DNA of 64,000 bases from Imbricaverruca yamaguchii (lineage: Eukaryota; Arthropoda; Thecostraca; Neoverrucidae). The stretch is from assembly GCA_034440575.1 (NCBI GenBank), contig JAOTOL010001006.1:141001-205000 (forward strand), given 5' to 3'. The position numbers and the translations under genes were made by a program. Shown here one piece after another: positions 40,736-54,489 of the stretch. The first letter of the stretch is position 1; every line of letters starts with the position of its first letter. The notes beneath the pieces were generated by a model. The model worked only from the letters and a program-made list of their open reading frames with translations, had not been told where the DNA came from and ran no database searches.

Positions 40736-43700
40736 ATGATGGAAAACACTTAAGTACTTCGTTTGTTACTTGCTACTTGTCATCTGGGAGTGCAAATAAA
40801 TTGAATTAAGTTATTGAACAGAAGCATCCAGAAAAGTGCACAATATTTTTTGGGGGTCATTTACCATACACACCCAAAATGTAAATGTAGTTGGGTTGTG
40901 TACCATAGATGAGGACAAAGTGTAGGCCTGAAAGTAGGCAACCCTCTCCATCATTCCATCTGATTGGAGGACGCGACGAGATTATGTTTGGAGCGTGGTG
41001 GGACGATGGTGTTTGCAGCTTGCTCCACTCAGGGGATGACTTGGACATAGTTCAAAGGTGAGTGTTTTTTAGGTGAGGCTATCGTAATGCGTCAATGTAT
41101 TTGACATCTGCAATATGTCGGTGTATTCATAGTAGTAGCGGCGGAGTTATATCCGTTTGTGGCCCCTCAAGCACCTTCGTGGCCTTCGTTAGGCCTCTTC
41201 TGGTCATGGAAATTCATCCTGTTTGTGTTTTTTCGTCTGTCGTTGCCCACCTTGGTGTGGTAGGAGTGTGAAATTCGGTGAATGTTCCTGCCGTTCTTTA
41301 CTCTATGTCGTGCCGATTTTTTTTATTTCTTATCCATATCACAGGCGGTTCCAAGAATGAATTCTGGGAGGCACTTTTTACATTTTCACATGCATTTGGA
41401 AACCTTGGGGAGAGAACGTGTATCGGATATTTGTATTATTCAGGTGGTTATAAGACTACAATGGTTCTTGGTAGTATCAGGTACGTTTATTCCCCATAAA
41501 CAATTAGTTGTAAATTATCGTGTTATTAAGTACACATGTGCACTTTGCTCGTGCTTCTGTATTATTATTACTATAAACGACGGGATGCGCGCCAAGCTAT
41601 CACCCAGATGTCCAATATTTTGATTGAGATGCATGGGCATTGTCGGTGCTGGCACCCAATGTAGTAAAATACATATTACATATTACCAATACATATTCTA
41701 TATGCTATGCCGTTACGGCCGGTCACGTGTTTTTACTTGACCCGACCTGTGTAATTGACAGGGAATGACGACGAAGGTCATCATCAGATTCACGGGGCTT
41801 CAATGAGTCCTGTTCTTACTTTCCGGTGTCTAACTGTAAAACGTTTTGTTATGTGGCCTTCCCAAACAAAACGTTTCGCGATATTCGCCAATTTCGGGTC
41901 ATTGCCCTGACCTGGAAGGTCACTGGTTGACCGAAAACTGTAAAACCGGATACCGTTCGTTTTCTCTTATAGCGAGCAATACGCTTGTTTTTGTTTCGCG
42001 GCTCTAGGGGGCAATCTACAAATATTGTCAAAATAGTCCATTGTGATTGGCTGGAAGAAAATAAAAATTGAGCTGCTACTGATGGGTTCCAGGAAAAATC
42101 ATAATTTTTTATATGATTTGTACATACTTTGTTCTAATCAATCGATTGCAGGTGTAAATTATTTGCTCACACGTGTTTGAATTTTATAGCGCACCTCTAC
42201 TTGGAGTGTATTTAACTAAAGGAATGAGATGCGTCAAAGCTCAGCGATTATCCGAATTTCTCAGCCACCAGAAAACGTGGGAAGAAGAGAATTGATCATT
42301 GAATTGAATTCGGGATGGACCCTTGTGGCTTTTAAGTCTGAACGCGTTATGACCGTATGAGGTGCCGTGTGTTGTCACATGTCGGTTATTCTGTGCTGAA
42401 TTGTTGGCCCCCAAAATAAACGCTCCGTTTCAGCCGGGTGCCACATGATTTAGTTGTAGCATTTCATTTTAAGTGGCGGATATTCTAAGGTGCACAATGT
42501 GTACTAAAGAGATGATTGAGGTGACTGATCATCTATGTGCTGGAGCTAGGTCCAAATGACAAACACCATACAATGTATATCTACGTATTACGTTTTTCTT
42601 TTCCCCAGGCTGCCAGCCTGCCAATCTTGGTCTGTCACACACCGGATAAAAAATCGTCGATCACCCGTCCGCCCTGTTTGTCATCAATCTCAGCATAAAT
42701 CATGAGTGTTTATTTTTTCCATGAGGCAACGAGTGAGCTACATTCTTGCTTATTCTTTCTCATCACCAACATCGGTGAACATTTATATCTTTGTGACGTA
42801 AAGTGCTGATACATGGAAACTAGAGCACACCACATACCCACAAGTGAGACTGTAATGAGCTTTTAATCCCCACATTCACGCACATACCGGAAGTTGACGA
42901 GATTTTATTTGAACAATAACAGGCAGGGGTGTAGCCAATGGGAGTCTGTGGGGACATGTTCCCACAATTTCTGAAAAGTGGCGATTTGTCTGCAGCAGTG
43001 GTGGGTTTCCACCGATTTGTATCGCTTTGTCACATGCCGTTGCCGTCACACCATGCCGTTTTGCTGTGCTTAGATTCCTGACCAACAGCCTATCTGTCCG
43101 GATGTCGTTGGTACCGATCGAACCATTTTGCTCATGACAACGTGTAGACTGCGGATGCAGCGGAAGTCCCGGTTTGACCTCGTTTGACCTAGACCATATC
43201 GCTGCCGCAGCATCATGCTAATTTCTTGAGAAATGCTATCTACCAAATGGTGGTCAGAACAGCCAGAATACAGCAAGTGTGTGTGTGTGTGTATGTCTAT
43301 GTGTATTGATCGCTTTTGCCCTGGGCCGACTTTAGTCAACCCGACTCAGTTCACCGTGAGGCGCCTCAGCATGAGGAGCAATTAGGAGCAATATTTGTCA
43401 TTTACTGCACCTAATAAATCTAATAAATTGCTTCTAGGTTGGGTGGCATGACCCTAGCAGGCGAGGCGCCATAAATCTGGCAGGTGTGCTGACGTGTGAG
43501 GTTGAAGCAGCCATGAATAATATAGCGAATAACTCCATACCTTGACGGCCTCGTATGTCAAGCAATGCGAAGCGAGGCCGTGTCTTCCAGGGTGCTCGAC
43601 ACAAATTGTGGAGCAGTGCTACTGCACTAGTCCATCACCATATTCTTAATATAACGGTGCATGCTGAGTCTTGGTAGCCTTCGCACAGTATCGTTTTTGT

Positions 43701-44500
43701 TCCTTCCATTTCGTTCGTTTTATTTGGCTGACTTGGCAGCATTTGCATGAACTTCTTTGTGCATCAGAAAATGGGTTGTTGAAATCAATTAATTATGTGT
43801 CTTGGCCATGTGCTCGAAGCCAAGACACATAAAGCCGTCAATACAAACTGAGCCTCCACTATTATGAACATCGCAATCCTTTGCACCCGTCCTTTGCTAG
43901 TTTGCTTCAGAAAATGTGAACAATTTACTCGGCGGTAGTAATGGTTCTTTATTCGCGGCTAGCTGTTGAGTTTTAGTCCTAATGCCATGGAATCAGAGGG
44001 CCAGCTAAGGGAACTGTTGTGGCTGCAGCTTCCGAATAACTCTTCCGTTCGTCTTCATTTTTTTCGCTCTATGTCATCATCCCACTGACCTTCGATTGTG
44101 AGCATTAGATTCAGCTAAGGTTCGACACGACCTTCGAAATTCAAACAATCCACAAATTTGCATCATTTACGAGAATCAGCGCGAGCTGCCTGGTCCGGTC
44201 GGCGTGGTGACTGAAGCCGGTGGGTGACCTGGTGGTGAACCATTTCCGGTGGGCCACCTGTCCACGTCCACGGTGTGTCACCTGGCCCGATACGGGCCTG
44301 ACACGCTAATGGATTGTGGGACAGTTACCAATGTTACAAACACAACACAGCACGTGAGCGCAAATGTTGTCACAAATATCCGCTAGATGATGGACTCAGG
44401 ATATACTAAATCAGGTTACACATATTTTTCACAGGCGCCTTCGTGGTTCTTTGCGTTTAAGAAGTTTAGCGAATCGACGAGAAGCGTTGATAGCTAGGTT
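40736..44500. other. No recognisable gene
   Basis: About 3.8 kb of AT-rich sequence with domain-free short frames. A short (GT)n lies at 43275-43293. Nothing else is assigned. Confidence 0.45.
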
Positions 44501-44509
44501 ATGTTGCAA

Positions 44510-44800
44510 GGGCTGATCCAATGGGGAGGAAGCGAAAGGGGCGCCCCTTATGACTCGAAGGTCGTCTTTCCTGGAGGTTCCAGTGTAGCCCCTCCCTCTA
44601 ATTTCTCAGCGCAACGCGCTCCCCGCCCTGGGAACAGTAGTCCTCTGGGAGTCCGTACGCACGCCGCGAATTTTTCGGCGAAAGGCACTTCTCGAACAAA
44701 AACAAATGGCGCCCTTCTGGGAGATCGGAAATCGGAACATTTGGCCGGCTACCTCGTCCAAATGTTCTGGACCAAGAGCCGTCCGTCTGGAGAAATGGTT
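44510..44800 (+). repeat. Possible degenerate ~21-22-bp GC-rich repeat
   Basis: Phrases such as GGGGCGCCCCTTATGACTCG and GTCGTCTTTCCTGGAGG follow a loose 21-22-bp rhythm like the better preserved minisatellites in the window. The signal is weak. Confidence 0.3.
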
Positions 44801-47689
44801 TCCTCATCCTTGGCAAAATCATAAAAATGTCAGTAGCATGGTGAGGGGGAGGGGGCTTGTACCTTCATAGAACTTCCGCTTAATCCTCTTTGCAGATTGG
44901 TGGGTACGCCGAAGTCTGTACTCTCTCATTCAGTTGTGTCCCATTCGTCACTCCGCTTGGAAAGTATCAGCCAGATATCTAGAGAGCAAAGAGGTTGGGG
45001 TGAAAGCAGAACCACCCATTCATCTATCTGAGGGTGAAACTGCCCCCTCAATGCTTGCTTCCCTCGTCCCGCAATAACTTCAACTTCTAACATGGAGACA
45101 TACAGAATGTGACCCCCTCCCTATTCATTTTTGTCTGCCTATTTATTGCCTTCATGTGCTTTGTCCCCTCCGATCATTTTAAGAAATCAACATCGGTGGG
45201 ATGACCCTTTCGGTGAAATGGGCTCCCTCTCACAGATGCCTTCACTTCGCATCACGACAACTTCGAAACGCAGCGTAATAAATAAATAAGGGAGGAACCG
45301 TAATGTTCCTTGATCAATTGTGTATCATGAAAAGCAATGCATTCCTCCTGGGATAGCTTAATCAATTTGAGAGAAAAAAATCCAATACGAAATGCGTACA
45401 CTGAACTCCCATAGGCGCACGGCCTAAAACTGGCCGCGTTCCCGTGTTTTTACCTATCTTCCGCTAGGTGGCAGGTTGGTGCCGCTGGTACACACAGATG
45501 AAAGGCGCCAACGCGAAGTTTCCAATCCAGGCGTACATCGTCCATGGCTTGGCTGGCGTGACAGCACGTGCGACGGTACAATTTTCGACCGACGACGTTG
45601 GCTCCGGCCAACTCACCGATCCATCGATGCATTTGGAGTCGGCTAAGAAGGCCAAAGTTGATGTTTGGCAATGTCAGCATCCAGTGCAGCCTCGACTGTA
45701 TGAAAAGAAGGGAAAGCCGTGGAACAAAACGGAACTGGGTAGAGGGTCGGCATGGAACAAAGGTGGGCAGTGGGTCACCAGGGAACGGAATCCAAACACG
45801 GAGCGAGGAATTGCTAACGGGGTCAGCAGAACGGGTAACGGCCCTGGGGTGCGATGCCGCGGAGCATGGACTGGCGGATCATAGTCGGGTCCGGACGGTC
45901 GGGAAATGACGTCGCCGAACAGGACCGGGGACCTGACCGGGGTGCCTAGCTGGTGAAGCGCGAGGACCGTGACCAGCGAAGGTTCTCTTCCTAGATCAGG
46001 GGTCTTGGAACCGCACTCAAATCAGACTCGAGAATGACGGTGGTACGCATACTACAGTCATGACGGACCGCAAGATTGCGAACCTCTGTCGGCCTGAAAA
46101 TCGATTACGGGTTGACGTGCGTGATTTCCATTTGAAGATGATTATTTTCCAGTCTCATATTTATATTCTTTGAGAGTTGCACAGTACATGGGTAGTGGGG
46201 AGGGGGTACTTCCGCTGGGTCGGGTAATTCCTCAAGTTCACAGGTCAGGTCAGTTGACAAGTTTGCGCTGGCACGGGATATCGGAATGACGATTGTGCAC
46301 GGCCTTTTAAATGCTTTATACTACGAACACTGCTGGCAACATCGCTTTTTGGCGATGTCAAAAAGGAACTTTCCACTAGTAGAACACACGATCAATAGCC
46401 ATGCTTAATCTTGTAAGGTAAAAGGAATATTCATCAAGAAGTGAATCTACATGCTCGTGCTCCCGGAACTGTGACGGCGCTGTGTTGGGCTAATGGCCCT
46501 ATTGCATGCTCTTTACCGTCTCTGGAAGTTCCAATAGGGCTCCCATGTGGGCCCAGTATTCCAAATTGTACTCACATTTGCAAACTTCAGCGGTCGGCTG
46601 CAACAGCTACGACTTTCTGGACATAACTTACGACTGTCGGCACTGCCGGCCGGCTGCTTCGTCTCCGATACCATCGCTTTCGCCGACAGCAACCGCAGTT
46701 GTTGACCCGGTGTTTGAGCCGTCTGCATGGGCCCAACAACATCGTCCAACGTCACTCCGGCAGACGGTCAATACCGGTCACCGGTCTGGAGCGCACGTGT
46801 CCTCAGCATCAAACAGCAAGGCTGGCGATGTCTGCGATGTCTACGGTGTCTAGCAATGCAGCGTCGGAAAATGACCTTTTCGAATCTTCGGCCGTCCAAA
46901 TAATGATACACTGTCCCAAAAATCAACTTCCTGCATTGCCAGATGAAGACATGCTTGACTAGCAACCCCAGCTATATGTCATTATCCGATCAAATCTAAT
47001 GAGTTTTTAGAAATGGAATATGTTTCACCCCCCCCCAATCCATGCTTTTGGATCCGCCCCTGATAGTCATCCTAATATGTGCTTATTTACGAGTTTGGTT
47101 ATGCTGTGTCAATTTATTCTGATGGAACCCGAGTGGAAGAAGATAATTTTGACGCATGTTAGTTCCATGGTGTGGCGTGGCGGGGAGCGTTCATTATGTC
47201 AAAGGTTCATTTACTACCAAAGTTCATAACGCCCAAAGCTCAAAACGTCCAAGGATCATAATGTCTTTAAAAAAAACTAAATCAAGTAAAAAATGTGTTC
47301 GATGGGGAGTGTCCAAAATGAGCAAAGTTCATAATATCCCACGATCACAACCTCCAAAATTGGCTTCACAGGGAACGTTGGACGCGCATGGTGTTCAAAG
47401 TTAATTCAGGTCCAAGGACCATAAAGACCAAAAACAGTCTCTCAGTTGTCTGCTAGAGGAGCCAGCGAAACCCTGACGTTAAATTCGTGTGGCGGTATCC
47501 CAACTTTCTGTCAACAGTGGCAAGAGTGCGGTTATTGTCGCATGACACCTCGTAAATGTGCTTCCTAATGTCGTTAGCTGGCTTCTTCAGGTGTGTATTC
47601 TGAAATGTTCTCCAGTTTCTCACGGGACGAACACGTTTAATCAGAGTCGCACTCAGTGGAAAACAAAATTATTGAGCGGGTGCAGGGGC
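44801..47689. other. No recognisable gene
   Basis: Open frames near 45450-45900 and 46440-46960 occur on both strands without a domain. A run of TTCATAA/CCAAAG phrases at 47200-47430 looks like a very short degenerate repeat. Confidence 0.4.
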
Positions 47690-47960
47690 TGCGCTGGAGA
47701 ATAATGAGAGGGCGCCTTCTCGCTTCTTCCTCCGAAAAGAGCGCCTCTGGCTGTACAAAAAAAAATTCCGCTCCAAGGGGAAGGTTTTCCCGGTTGGGGC
47801 GGCGCCACCTTTCCCTGGGGAGCGGGGAGTTACCCTCGCCACAATGGAGGTGCGGTGTTCCTTCAATTGGAAAAATCTTGTCCCTCTGGGACTTCCGAGT
47901 GGATCCCCGATCCCGTTTAACGAGTGTTTCAGCCGATCGGATGGGGAGCGGAGCAAACCG
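47690..47960 (+). repeat. Possible degenerate ~22-bp GC-rich repeat
   Basis: GAGAGGGCGCCTTCTCGC, AAGAGCGCCTCTGGCTG, GGCGGCGCCACCTTTCCC and similar phrases recur at roughly 20-30-bp intervals. This resembles the minisatellites at 3.8, 36 and 44.5 kb. Confidence 0.35.
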
Positions 47961-48489
47961 ATTTTATGCCAATTATTTAGTGTTCACTCCCCGTCGCCGT
48001 CAGGGATAGGAATATGTTGCATGGTAGTTGCACCCTGAATTTACTTCACGGCTGGAAAATCCACAGTCTTTGCAGACAGTTGCGGATCGACCGCGATGGG
48101 TACAGTTACCCATACAGTCAAGGTACCGTCGACATTGAGGAGCACCTCACTAATAAAAAAACATCGCTTTAGACAGTTTAGTACCGAAGTTGTTTATGGT
48201 TGAAGCAACGCTTTCCTCATAAATGTCTTTAGTTTTATCCCAAATTTGAAATGAAGGTTATTTTTTGTTTCAACCAGGTGACCTTGAGAGCATGGCTCCA
48301 GTGGCTCTTCTGTTGACCCGCCACTGCTCCCCCTTCCCCACCACCACCGGCATCACCTCATGTCACCTCTTCACCTATTCATATTTTATCTGAAACGTCT
48401 GATGGTAGATACATATAGGAGAAGAAGACGCATAAAGGAGAAGAATGTACTATCTGTTTTCCCTTCAAGGTCAATGCCATATATATATC

Positions 48490-49345
48490 GGGCCCGACTG
48501 TGTCAGCATCGGTGGGCCTGACGGGATCAACCGCGGTGGGCCTGGCGACATTGACCGCGGTGAGCCTGACGACATTGACCGCGGTGAGCCTGGCGACATT
48601 AACCGCGGTGAGCCTGGCGACATTAACCGCGGTGAGCCTGGCGACATTGACCGCGGTGAGCCTGGCGACATTGACCGCGGTGAGCCTGGCGACATTGACC
48701 GCGGTGAGCCTGACGACATTGACCGCGGTGAGCCTGGCGACATTAACCGCGGTGAGCCTGGCGACATTGACCGCGGTGGCCTGACGACATTGACCGCGGT
48801 GAGCCTGACGACATTGACCGCGGTGAGCCTGGCGACATTGACCGCGGTGAGCCTGGCGACATTGACCGCGGTGAGCCTGGCGACATTGACCGCGGTGAGC
48901 CTGACGACATTGACCGCGGTGAGCCTGGCGACATTGACCGCGGTGGGCCTAACGACATTGACCGCGGTGGGCCTGACGACATTGACCGCGTGAGCCTGAA
49001 TGACCGCTAAACGGCTAAACGCGCCTGCAATTACCGCGGTGGCCTGACGACATTGACCGCGGTGGCCTCGAATTGACCGCGGTGGGCCTCGATGCTGGCG
49101 ACATTGACCGCGGTGAGCCTAACGACATTGACCGCGGTGGCCTGCGATGACCGCGGTGGGCCTGACATTGACCGCGGTGGCCTGGGCATTGACCGCGGGC
49201 CTCGTGGCCTGACGACATTAACCGCGGTGAGCCTGACGACATTAACCGCGGTGGGCCTGACGACGTCGGCCGCGATGGGCCTAACAGCGTCGGCGGCAGC
49301 GGTTCTGACAGTGTCGGCGGCGGCGGCTATGTCAGCAGATTCGCT
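48490..49345 (+). repeat. 24-bp minisatellite, over 30 copies
   Basis: The unit is GGCGACATTGACCGCGGTGA then GCCT (24 bp), with GACGAC, TTAACC and GGGCCT variants and some shortened units after 48975. The unit codes for eight residues (GDIDRGEP in one frame, LATLTAVS in another, SPRSMSPG on the minus strand), so long frames stay open on both strands without meaning. Every unit has the palindrome ACCGCGGT. Confidence 0.9.
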
Positions 49346-49758
49346 CTGAACAAAAACCGGTTTTCCATGCGGCACATGTACACAACAGTATGCCGTTGAC
49401 TACAACTCCCGAGAACATTGGCTCTACAGCATGTATATACTTATGAACTTGCTCATAAAACCCCAAGGTAATAAATAAATAAATAATTATGTCGACGCTG
49501 GACTTTTTGAGGTACTTCATTGTACCCCGCGCGTAACAACAAAAAACAGCCATATTCTCTATTTTTGTCCTCCAAAACGTCATTTTCTTCCGAAAATCGA
49601 TCTTTCACTTTTCTCATAGGATAGCTTAGTGTCTCTGATTGGAACTCAATAATGGGAACGCAATGCTTTTGTGGGAATACCCCGCATGTGCATTCTTGGT
49701 TAATTTCTCCACCCCGGCAATAACTGTGTTCGTTAGCCGAGCTTCTAGCACGCAGTGC

Positions 49759-49810
49759 TGGGCGCTACATGACCAATGTAGTCGATGCGCCCTAAAGCCC
49801 TAATAACTAA
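49759..49810 (+). mobile_element. Hairpin mini-retroposon, copy 3, with 14-bp TSD
   Basis: The 52-bp unit TGGGCGCTACATGACC, then GTCGATGCGCCCTAAAG, then CCCTAATAACTAA is flanked by perfect CTAGCACGCAGTGC repeats at 49745-49758 and 49811-49824. The inner helix here can also form as CTACAT with ATGTAG. Confidence 0.85.
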
Positions 49811-50194
49811 CTAGCACGCAGTGCAATTACGTGTTGAATGTGACTCGCCCAATTATAGATTAACTGGGACCAGCTAAGCGTCGCAAAGCGCGGAATCCGA
49901 TAACGTCACCTGTTACGGACGCTATAAATGATTTCACGGCCAGAATTAATGGAATCAGTGCATCCGGTCCGCGATCAGCCATGACATGCGGGCGGGGGTT
50001 GACCGACGCTTCTAGGAGGGCGGTCCGAGCTCGACGTGGCGCAGTGTTCAGGCCACAGTTGAGCACAAACTGCCTGCCAGGTCAGCCCCGAGCGACGACC
50101 CCACCCGATACTTCGCGCTGCTCGGAGCCGTGACTGCCGAACAAACAGATCCATCGGGACCGTCGTTGCCGACGCGCTCGCCGCAGGTCGCTGG

Positions 50195-50375
50195 CGGCTG
50201 GTGTAATGTGCTCGCACCTAAAGTAAAGGCGCCGCCAGTCGCCTTAGGCTGCCGGCTGGTGTAATGTGCTCGCACCTAAAGTAAAGGCGCCGCCAGTCGC
50301 CTTAGGCTGCCGGCTGGTGTAATGTGCTCGCACCTAAAGTAAAGGCGCCGCCAGTCGCCTTAGGCTGCTGGCTGT
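50195..50375 (+). repeat. 58-bp tandem repeat, about 3 copies
   Basis: The unit is CCGGCTGGTGTAATGTGCTC then GCACCTAAAGTAAAGGCGCC then GCCAGTCGCCTTAGGCTG (58 bp). Two and a half to three nearly identical copies indicate recent duplication. Confidence 0.9.
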
Positions 50376-51144
50376 GCGCCTCCGTACCGCTGGGGCTGCG
50401 CTCATCATACCGGGAGGTGTGCTCGGAGGGCACACAGCTGGTCGCGGCACGGTGCGCACACAACACGTCCGCACCGCACCGCACCTAGCCGGCCACCCTG
50501 CATGCACACTGCGCAAAGTGCACGTTGCTCCTGCACATATAAAACGAGAAAATAACATTGACATAATAATGGTAGGAACTGTCATCAGTAGTCGCCACGG
50601 TAGGGTAGATCGGGTCCAGTTGATGCACAGGGTGGCTGATACGACAGCATCTTCTCCAAAAGTATGAAACCGGTTGTCGTGGCTGTCACACATGTCGCTA
50701 CTGATACCATCATTTCGCAGCAAAAACAAGCGCTGGTCCTTTCGAACCTGAATGGTGACGATGTGACGACATTTTTTTAAGCGAAAGTAACATTTAAATA
50801 GCTGTGCATAATTTCAAATGCGTCGCCCACTTGCTAACGTTTTGGTGTACGTTATCATTGCCAAGTTCTCTCAGCTTTGCAACGGTGAATTGCTTTCATC
50901 GTTTGACTCTACACTGCACTCGCAATGCTGCATAACATGTTGCAGCCTGCACCAGAAAACCTGCATGGCAAATTGATATAGCCTGCATTAACTTAATCGG
51001 TCTGCCTTGCAACATCAGCCTGTATCAACTATTTGTTGACTGGTAATGAAATATAGTAAGCACACAATTGCATATTTATTATTAAGGTGTTTGTTAAAAC
51101 TCATTCAGGATAATCATATACAATAATTATACGATCATTTCTCA
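50376..51144. other. No recognisable gene
   Basis: Only short frames without domains. Confidence 0.45.
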
Positions 51145-51159
51145 CCAGACTGAAGAGAA

Positions 51160-51319
51160 GTTGGTTGGTTATTGGTTTACGACACATCAACCGTTGAGTC
51201 ATGCAGCGTCGCCAATCTCTCACGCCGATTGGTCGCGGGCGAAGAGTAGCGGCATGTGAGACTCGAACCCACAACCTTTCGATTGCGAGACGGGCATCTT
51301 ACCCTCAGGCTACTCGTCC
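51160..51319 (-). mobile_element. Full-length tRNA-derived SINE with 15-bp TSD
   Basis: On the minus strand the head begins GGACGAGTAGCCTGAGGG (A-box-like) and has the B box GGTTCGAGTCT in TGTGGGTTCGAGTCTCAC, with an anticodon-loop region TCTCGCAATCG. A short body follows, then the 3' domain GCGACGCTGCATGACTC, AACGGTTGATGTGTCG and the tail TAAACCAATAACCAACCAAC. The flanks CCAGACTGAAGAGAA at 51145-51159 and 51320-51334 are identical. The head supplies a Pol III promoter, and the 3' domain presumably recruits a partner LINE's RT. The 3' domain is the same unit that occurs alone as mini-retroposons. Confidence 0.9.
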
Positions 51320-51384
51320 CCAGACTGAAGAGAAAAAACTGAACGAAGGAAAAGGTGCAGCTTCGGAATAAGCGTTTGCCCACT

Positions 51385-51805
<421 letters not shown>

Positions 51806-52165
51806 GCAGACGCGTCGCGCTCATGTTTGCAACTTGACACCACTCATGCTTGCAGCCTGCTGCAAGGCAGGACGGGCCGGTCGTCGGTAGGGTGCCGAGT
51901 TGGCTTCCGTCGACTCGGCTGGCGACGGGCGGCCGGCGGCCGGCACACGCGTTTGAGGAAACGAATTGGCGCTTCGGTTAGGCCGATTTTTTACCAGTAT
52001 TGTGGGATAGGACAGGGCTGAGGCTTGGAGGTTAGGAGCTGCGACAGCTATTATGGATGTACTTTGCAATTGGTCGTTAGCGCAACAGAGGGTAGAAACG
52101 TCTCGTGCGCAACATAAAGATGTAAGCGAAGTACGTTTTGAAACATCTTTGGGCCTACATCTTAA

Positions 52166-52955
52166 CCCGCGCCGTCTCAGAGGAGGAGGCGTGTTTGTTG
52201 CATCCCTTAAGGTTTTCCGCGGATAGTAAAAAAATAAAAACAGCGCACGGCAGCGCGCGAAAATTTGGCATACCTATTCCCACATCAAGTTGTTATTTTG
52301 CGTGGAAATTTTGAAGTCGGGTCATTCACGGGGCTGAACTAGTCAAGGTCAAGTCAGGTCACCTCCAAAAATGTTCAACCAATCGTCACACTTTAACGGG
52401 TAAAGATATTTGAATGCACTTTCAGCGTTTAATTTTCTTTATGGACGCAACGAAACGCACCAGAGGTATGGTTGAACTTTCGCTTTTTATGGCATATTTG
52501 CTTAGCATATTTGCCCATTTAGGCTAAAATCGAAAATTGTGGCTCAAATAAGCAATTTCCATGAGGCGACGTTTACCTGAAACAACTTCTCTCGGTACGT
52601 TTTATCTATTAGAAAAAGTATTTAAGAATTGAACCAACAATTGAGCAACATAAAAACAATTGGTATATTTGGGTGGGCGAACATTTTGCACAATGCCAAT
52701 TTCGTCTTTCTATTCTGATTCCAATTAAGTTTTCTCAACGAAATTGAACTCCACAGAACATACATGACCTCAACCTTGACCACATAAACCCCCTCAGTAG
52801 GATGTTGGGGTGGTTATTAGCCGTACTCGTCGAGCGCTTTCCAATGAGACATCTTTCGGTTTCGTGCGACGTTTGGTTTGGAGATTGGAGGGGTATATAA
52901 TGAATCTCTCCTGAGACGGGGTGTGAGGATCTGACCGGAATGACGGGGAGGGGAG
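52166..52955 (+). mobile_element. piggyBac-like TTAA element, right end decayed
   Basis: TTAA at 52162-52165 is followed by CCCGCGCCGTCTCAGAGG, the cleanest left end in the window. The interior matches the family (AAGGTTTTCCGCGGATAGT, GTCAAGGTCAAGTCAGGTCACC, then the AT-rich middle). The right end GACGGGGAGGGG near 52945-52955 has lost its TTAA. No transposase. Confidence 0.75.
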
Positions 52956-54134
52956 ACGTATTACTTCCGGATTTAATGTTTTATCGTTCAATCCGTCGCA
53001 CTGACAACGAATGACTTCGTTCAGATTCATAAACATAGATTATCATCATCATTTTACGTTGTTGCAAGAAACCCACTCCAATATTCAAGATGATAAAGTT
53101 CTGGAAAAAATAATGGGAATGAGACATATCCCTCACATATGGTGAAAGGAAACATGATTCTGATATACTGCCATTCCTTCCATCTTTTCCTGAACATGTC
53201 AGCAATATGGACAATGTTCTTGTGGATGCCAAAGGAAGTTTATTAGTCGCTAAGTTCACCTTCAAATGTCCTAGAAGAAACCATTGGAGCTGTGCGCTTC
53301 AACCCAGCTTTACAATTTTGGTCAAGTCTTCTATTTTACCATCTTTCCCACATTGGCTGAATGGATTGCTTCCAAATGAATTAAATTGCATGCATATTCG
53401 TTCATCCTCTTCAGGCTGGCATCATCACAAGACCTGTTACTTAGACTGATCTGCTTTAGCAAACATTTTTGATCATATATGGGTGAGCCTAGGCCCGGTT
53501 AAGCGAGCACGAAGGAAAGTTGCCAATATGCCAATAAGCGTACGTAATTTTGTACTGAAGCAACATGTACAATAGCACATTGATGCAGTCCACTTCGTTT
53601 GCTTTGGCCATGATGGGGCAGGGGTGACGGTTGCATGCCACCGTTTCTTATTTTTGGGGGAGGGAAAGCATTACACAAAAGCATTCCGAACTTAGCGCAG
53701 TTTGGCTTCACGTGCATTAACCTCCGCCCGTGTGGGGGTTGCGAGGGGTTAGGCGGGTGTCAATGCATCCATTTTTTTCGCGACTACGGAGGAACGGCGT
53801 GGGTTTGGGCGCCGCTGCTTGATGGGACCATCTATTGCGGACTTGATCAAATGAAAAATGAAAATGCCTCATCATATAACTGCGCTATGACGCCATAGGC
53901 GGAAATATATCTGTTGTTGTTAAGGCAAGTGTGAATTATTGGCAATCAACGTCACTTATTGCCCACACATAAAAATGTTGGATACGGTGAGATGATAGGC
54001 ATCTAAGCTCATGTGCGTACATCAACTTGTTTCCAAAGCGATTGAAAGTTGCTGACGTATCTGGACCTATGATAATCATTTTCAGCTTCTGAGCCACTCG
54101 GGGTTTAGGCCGAGATACATATACTGAGAGTTTC
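52956..54134. other. No recognisable gene
   Basis: Short frames without domains. Confidence 0.45.
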
Positions 54135-54197
54135 GGTTGGCTATTTGGTTATTGGAGTTTAGGGGCTCATCGACTGCATCGGTCATTCAGCGCCCAT
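54135..54197 (-). mobile_element. Hairpin mini-retroposon, copy 4 (TSD not evident)
   Basis: On the minus strand: ATGGGCGCTGAATGACCG, GCAGTCGATGAGCCCC, then TAAACTCCAATAACC and a degenerate CCAACC tail. It starts at the same point as the other copies. The flanks share no convincing duplication, so it is probably older. Confidence 0.7.
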
Positions 54198-54411
54198 ATC
54201 ATCGTCAGTCAAATAGTAAAATGCTAGCAAAACTCAGTCAGAATTGAATATCACGAGGTTAAGTACGCATGATACCTTACCATGCTACGATTCTCATTTC
54301 GTCCGGTATAAAATCGAGTTAATGAATATATCACAGTGTAAATCAAAGAAAACTTGATTTCTGATAGGAAGCGGAAAAGCCCTCCCGGTTGAACAATTGA
54401 TGACTTCCCTA

Positions 54412-54414
<3 letters not shown>

Positions 54415-54485
<71 letters not shown>
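54415..54485 (+). repeat. (GA)n microsatellite
   Basis: About 35 uninterrupted GA dinucleotides. Confidence 0.95.

Positions 54486-54489
<4 letters not shown>

Noticed and set aside
45468..45909. Gene candidate from overlapping + and - frames
   Set aside because: Similar-length frames on both strands, no domain, no splice sites and no signal peptide.
48445..49375. Repeat proteins on both strands (GDIDRGEP, SPRSMSPG)
   Set aside because: Products of the 24-bp minisatellite. Open on both strands, and they decay where units are shortened.
51237..51319. A working tRNA gene on the minus strand
   Set aside because: A and B boxes are good, but the acceptor and anticodon arms do not close as a tRNA. 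TSDs and the tail show it is a SINE head.
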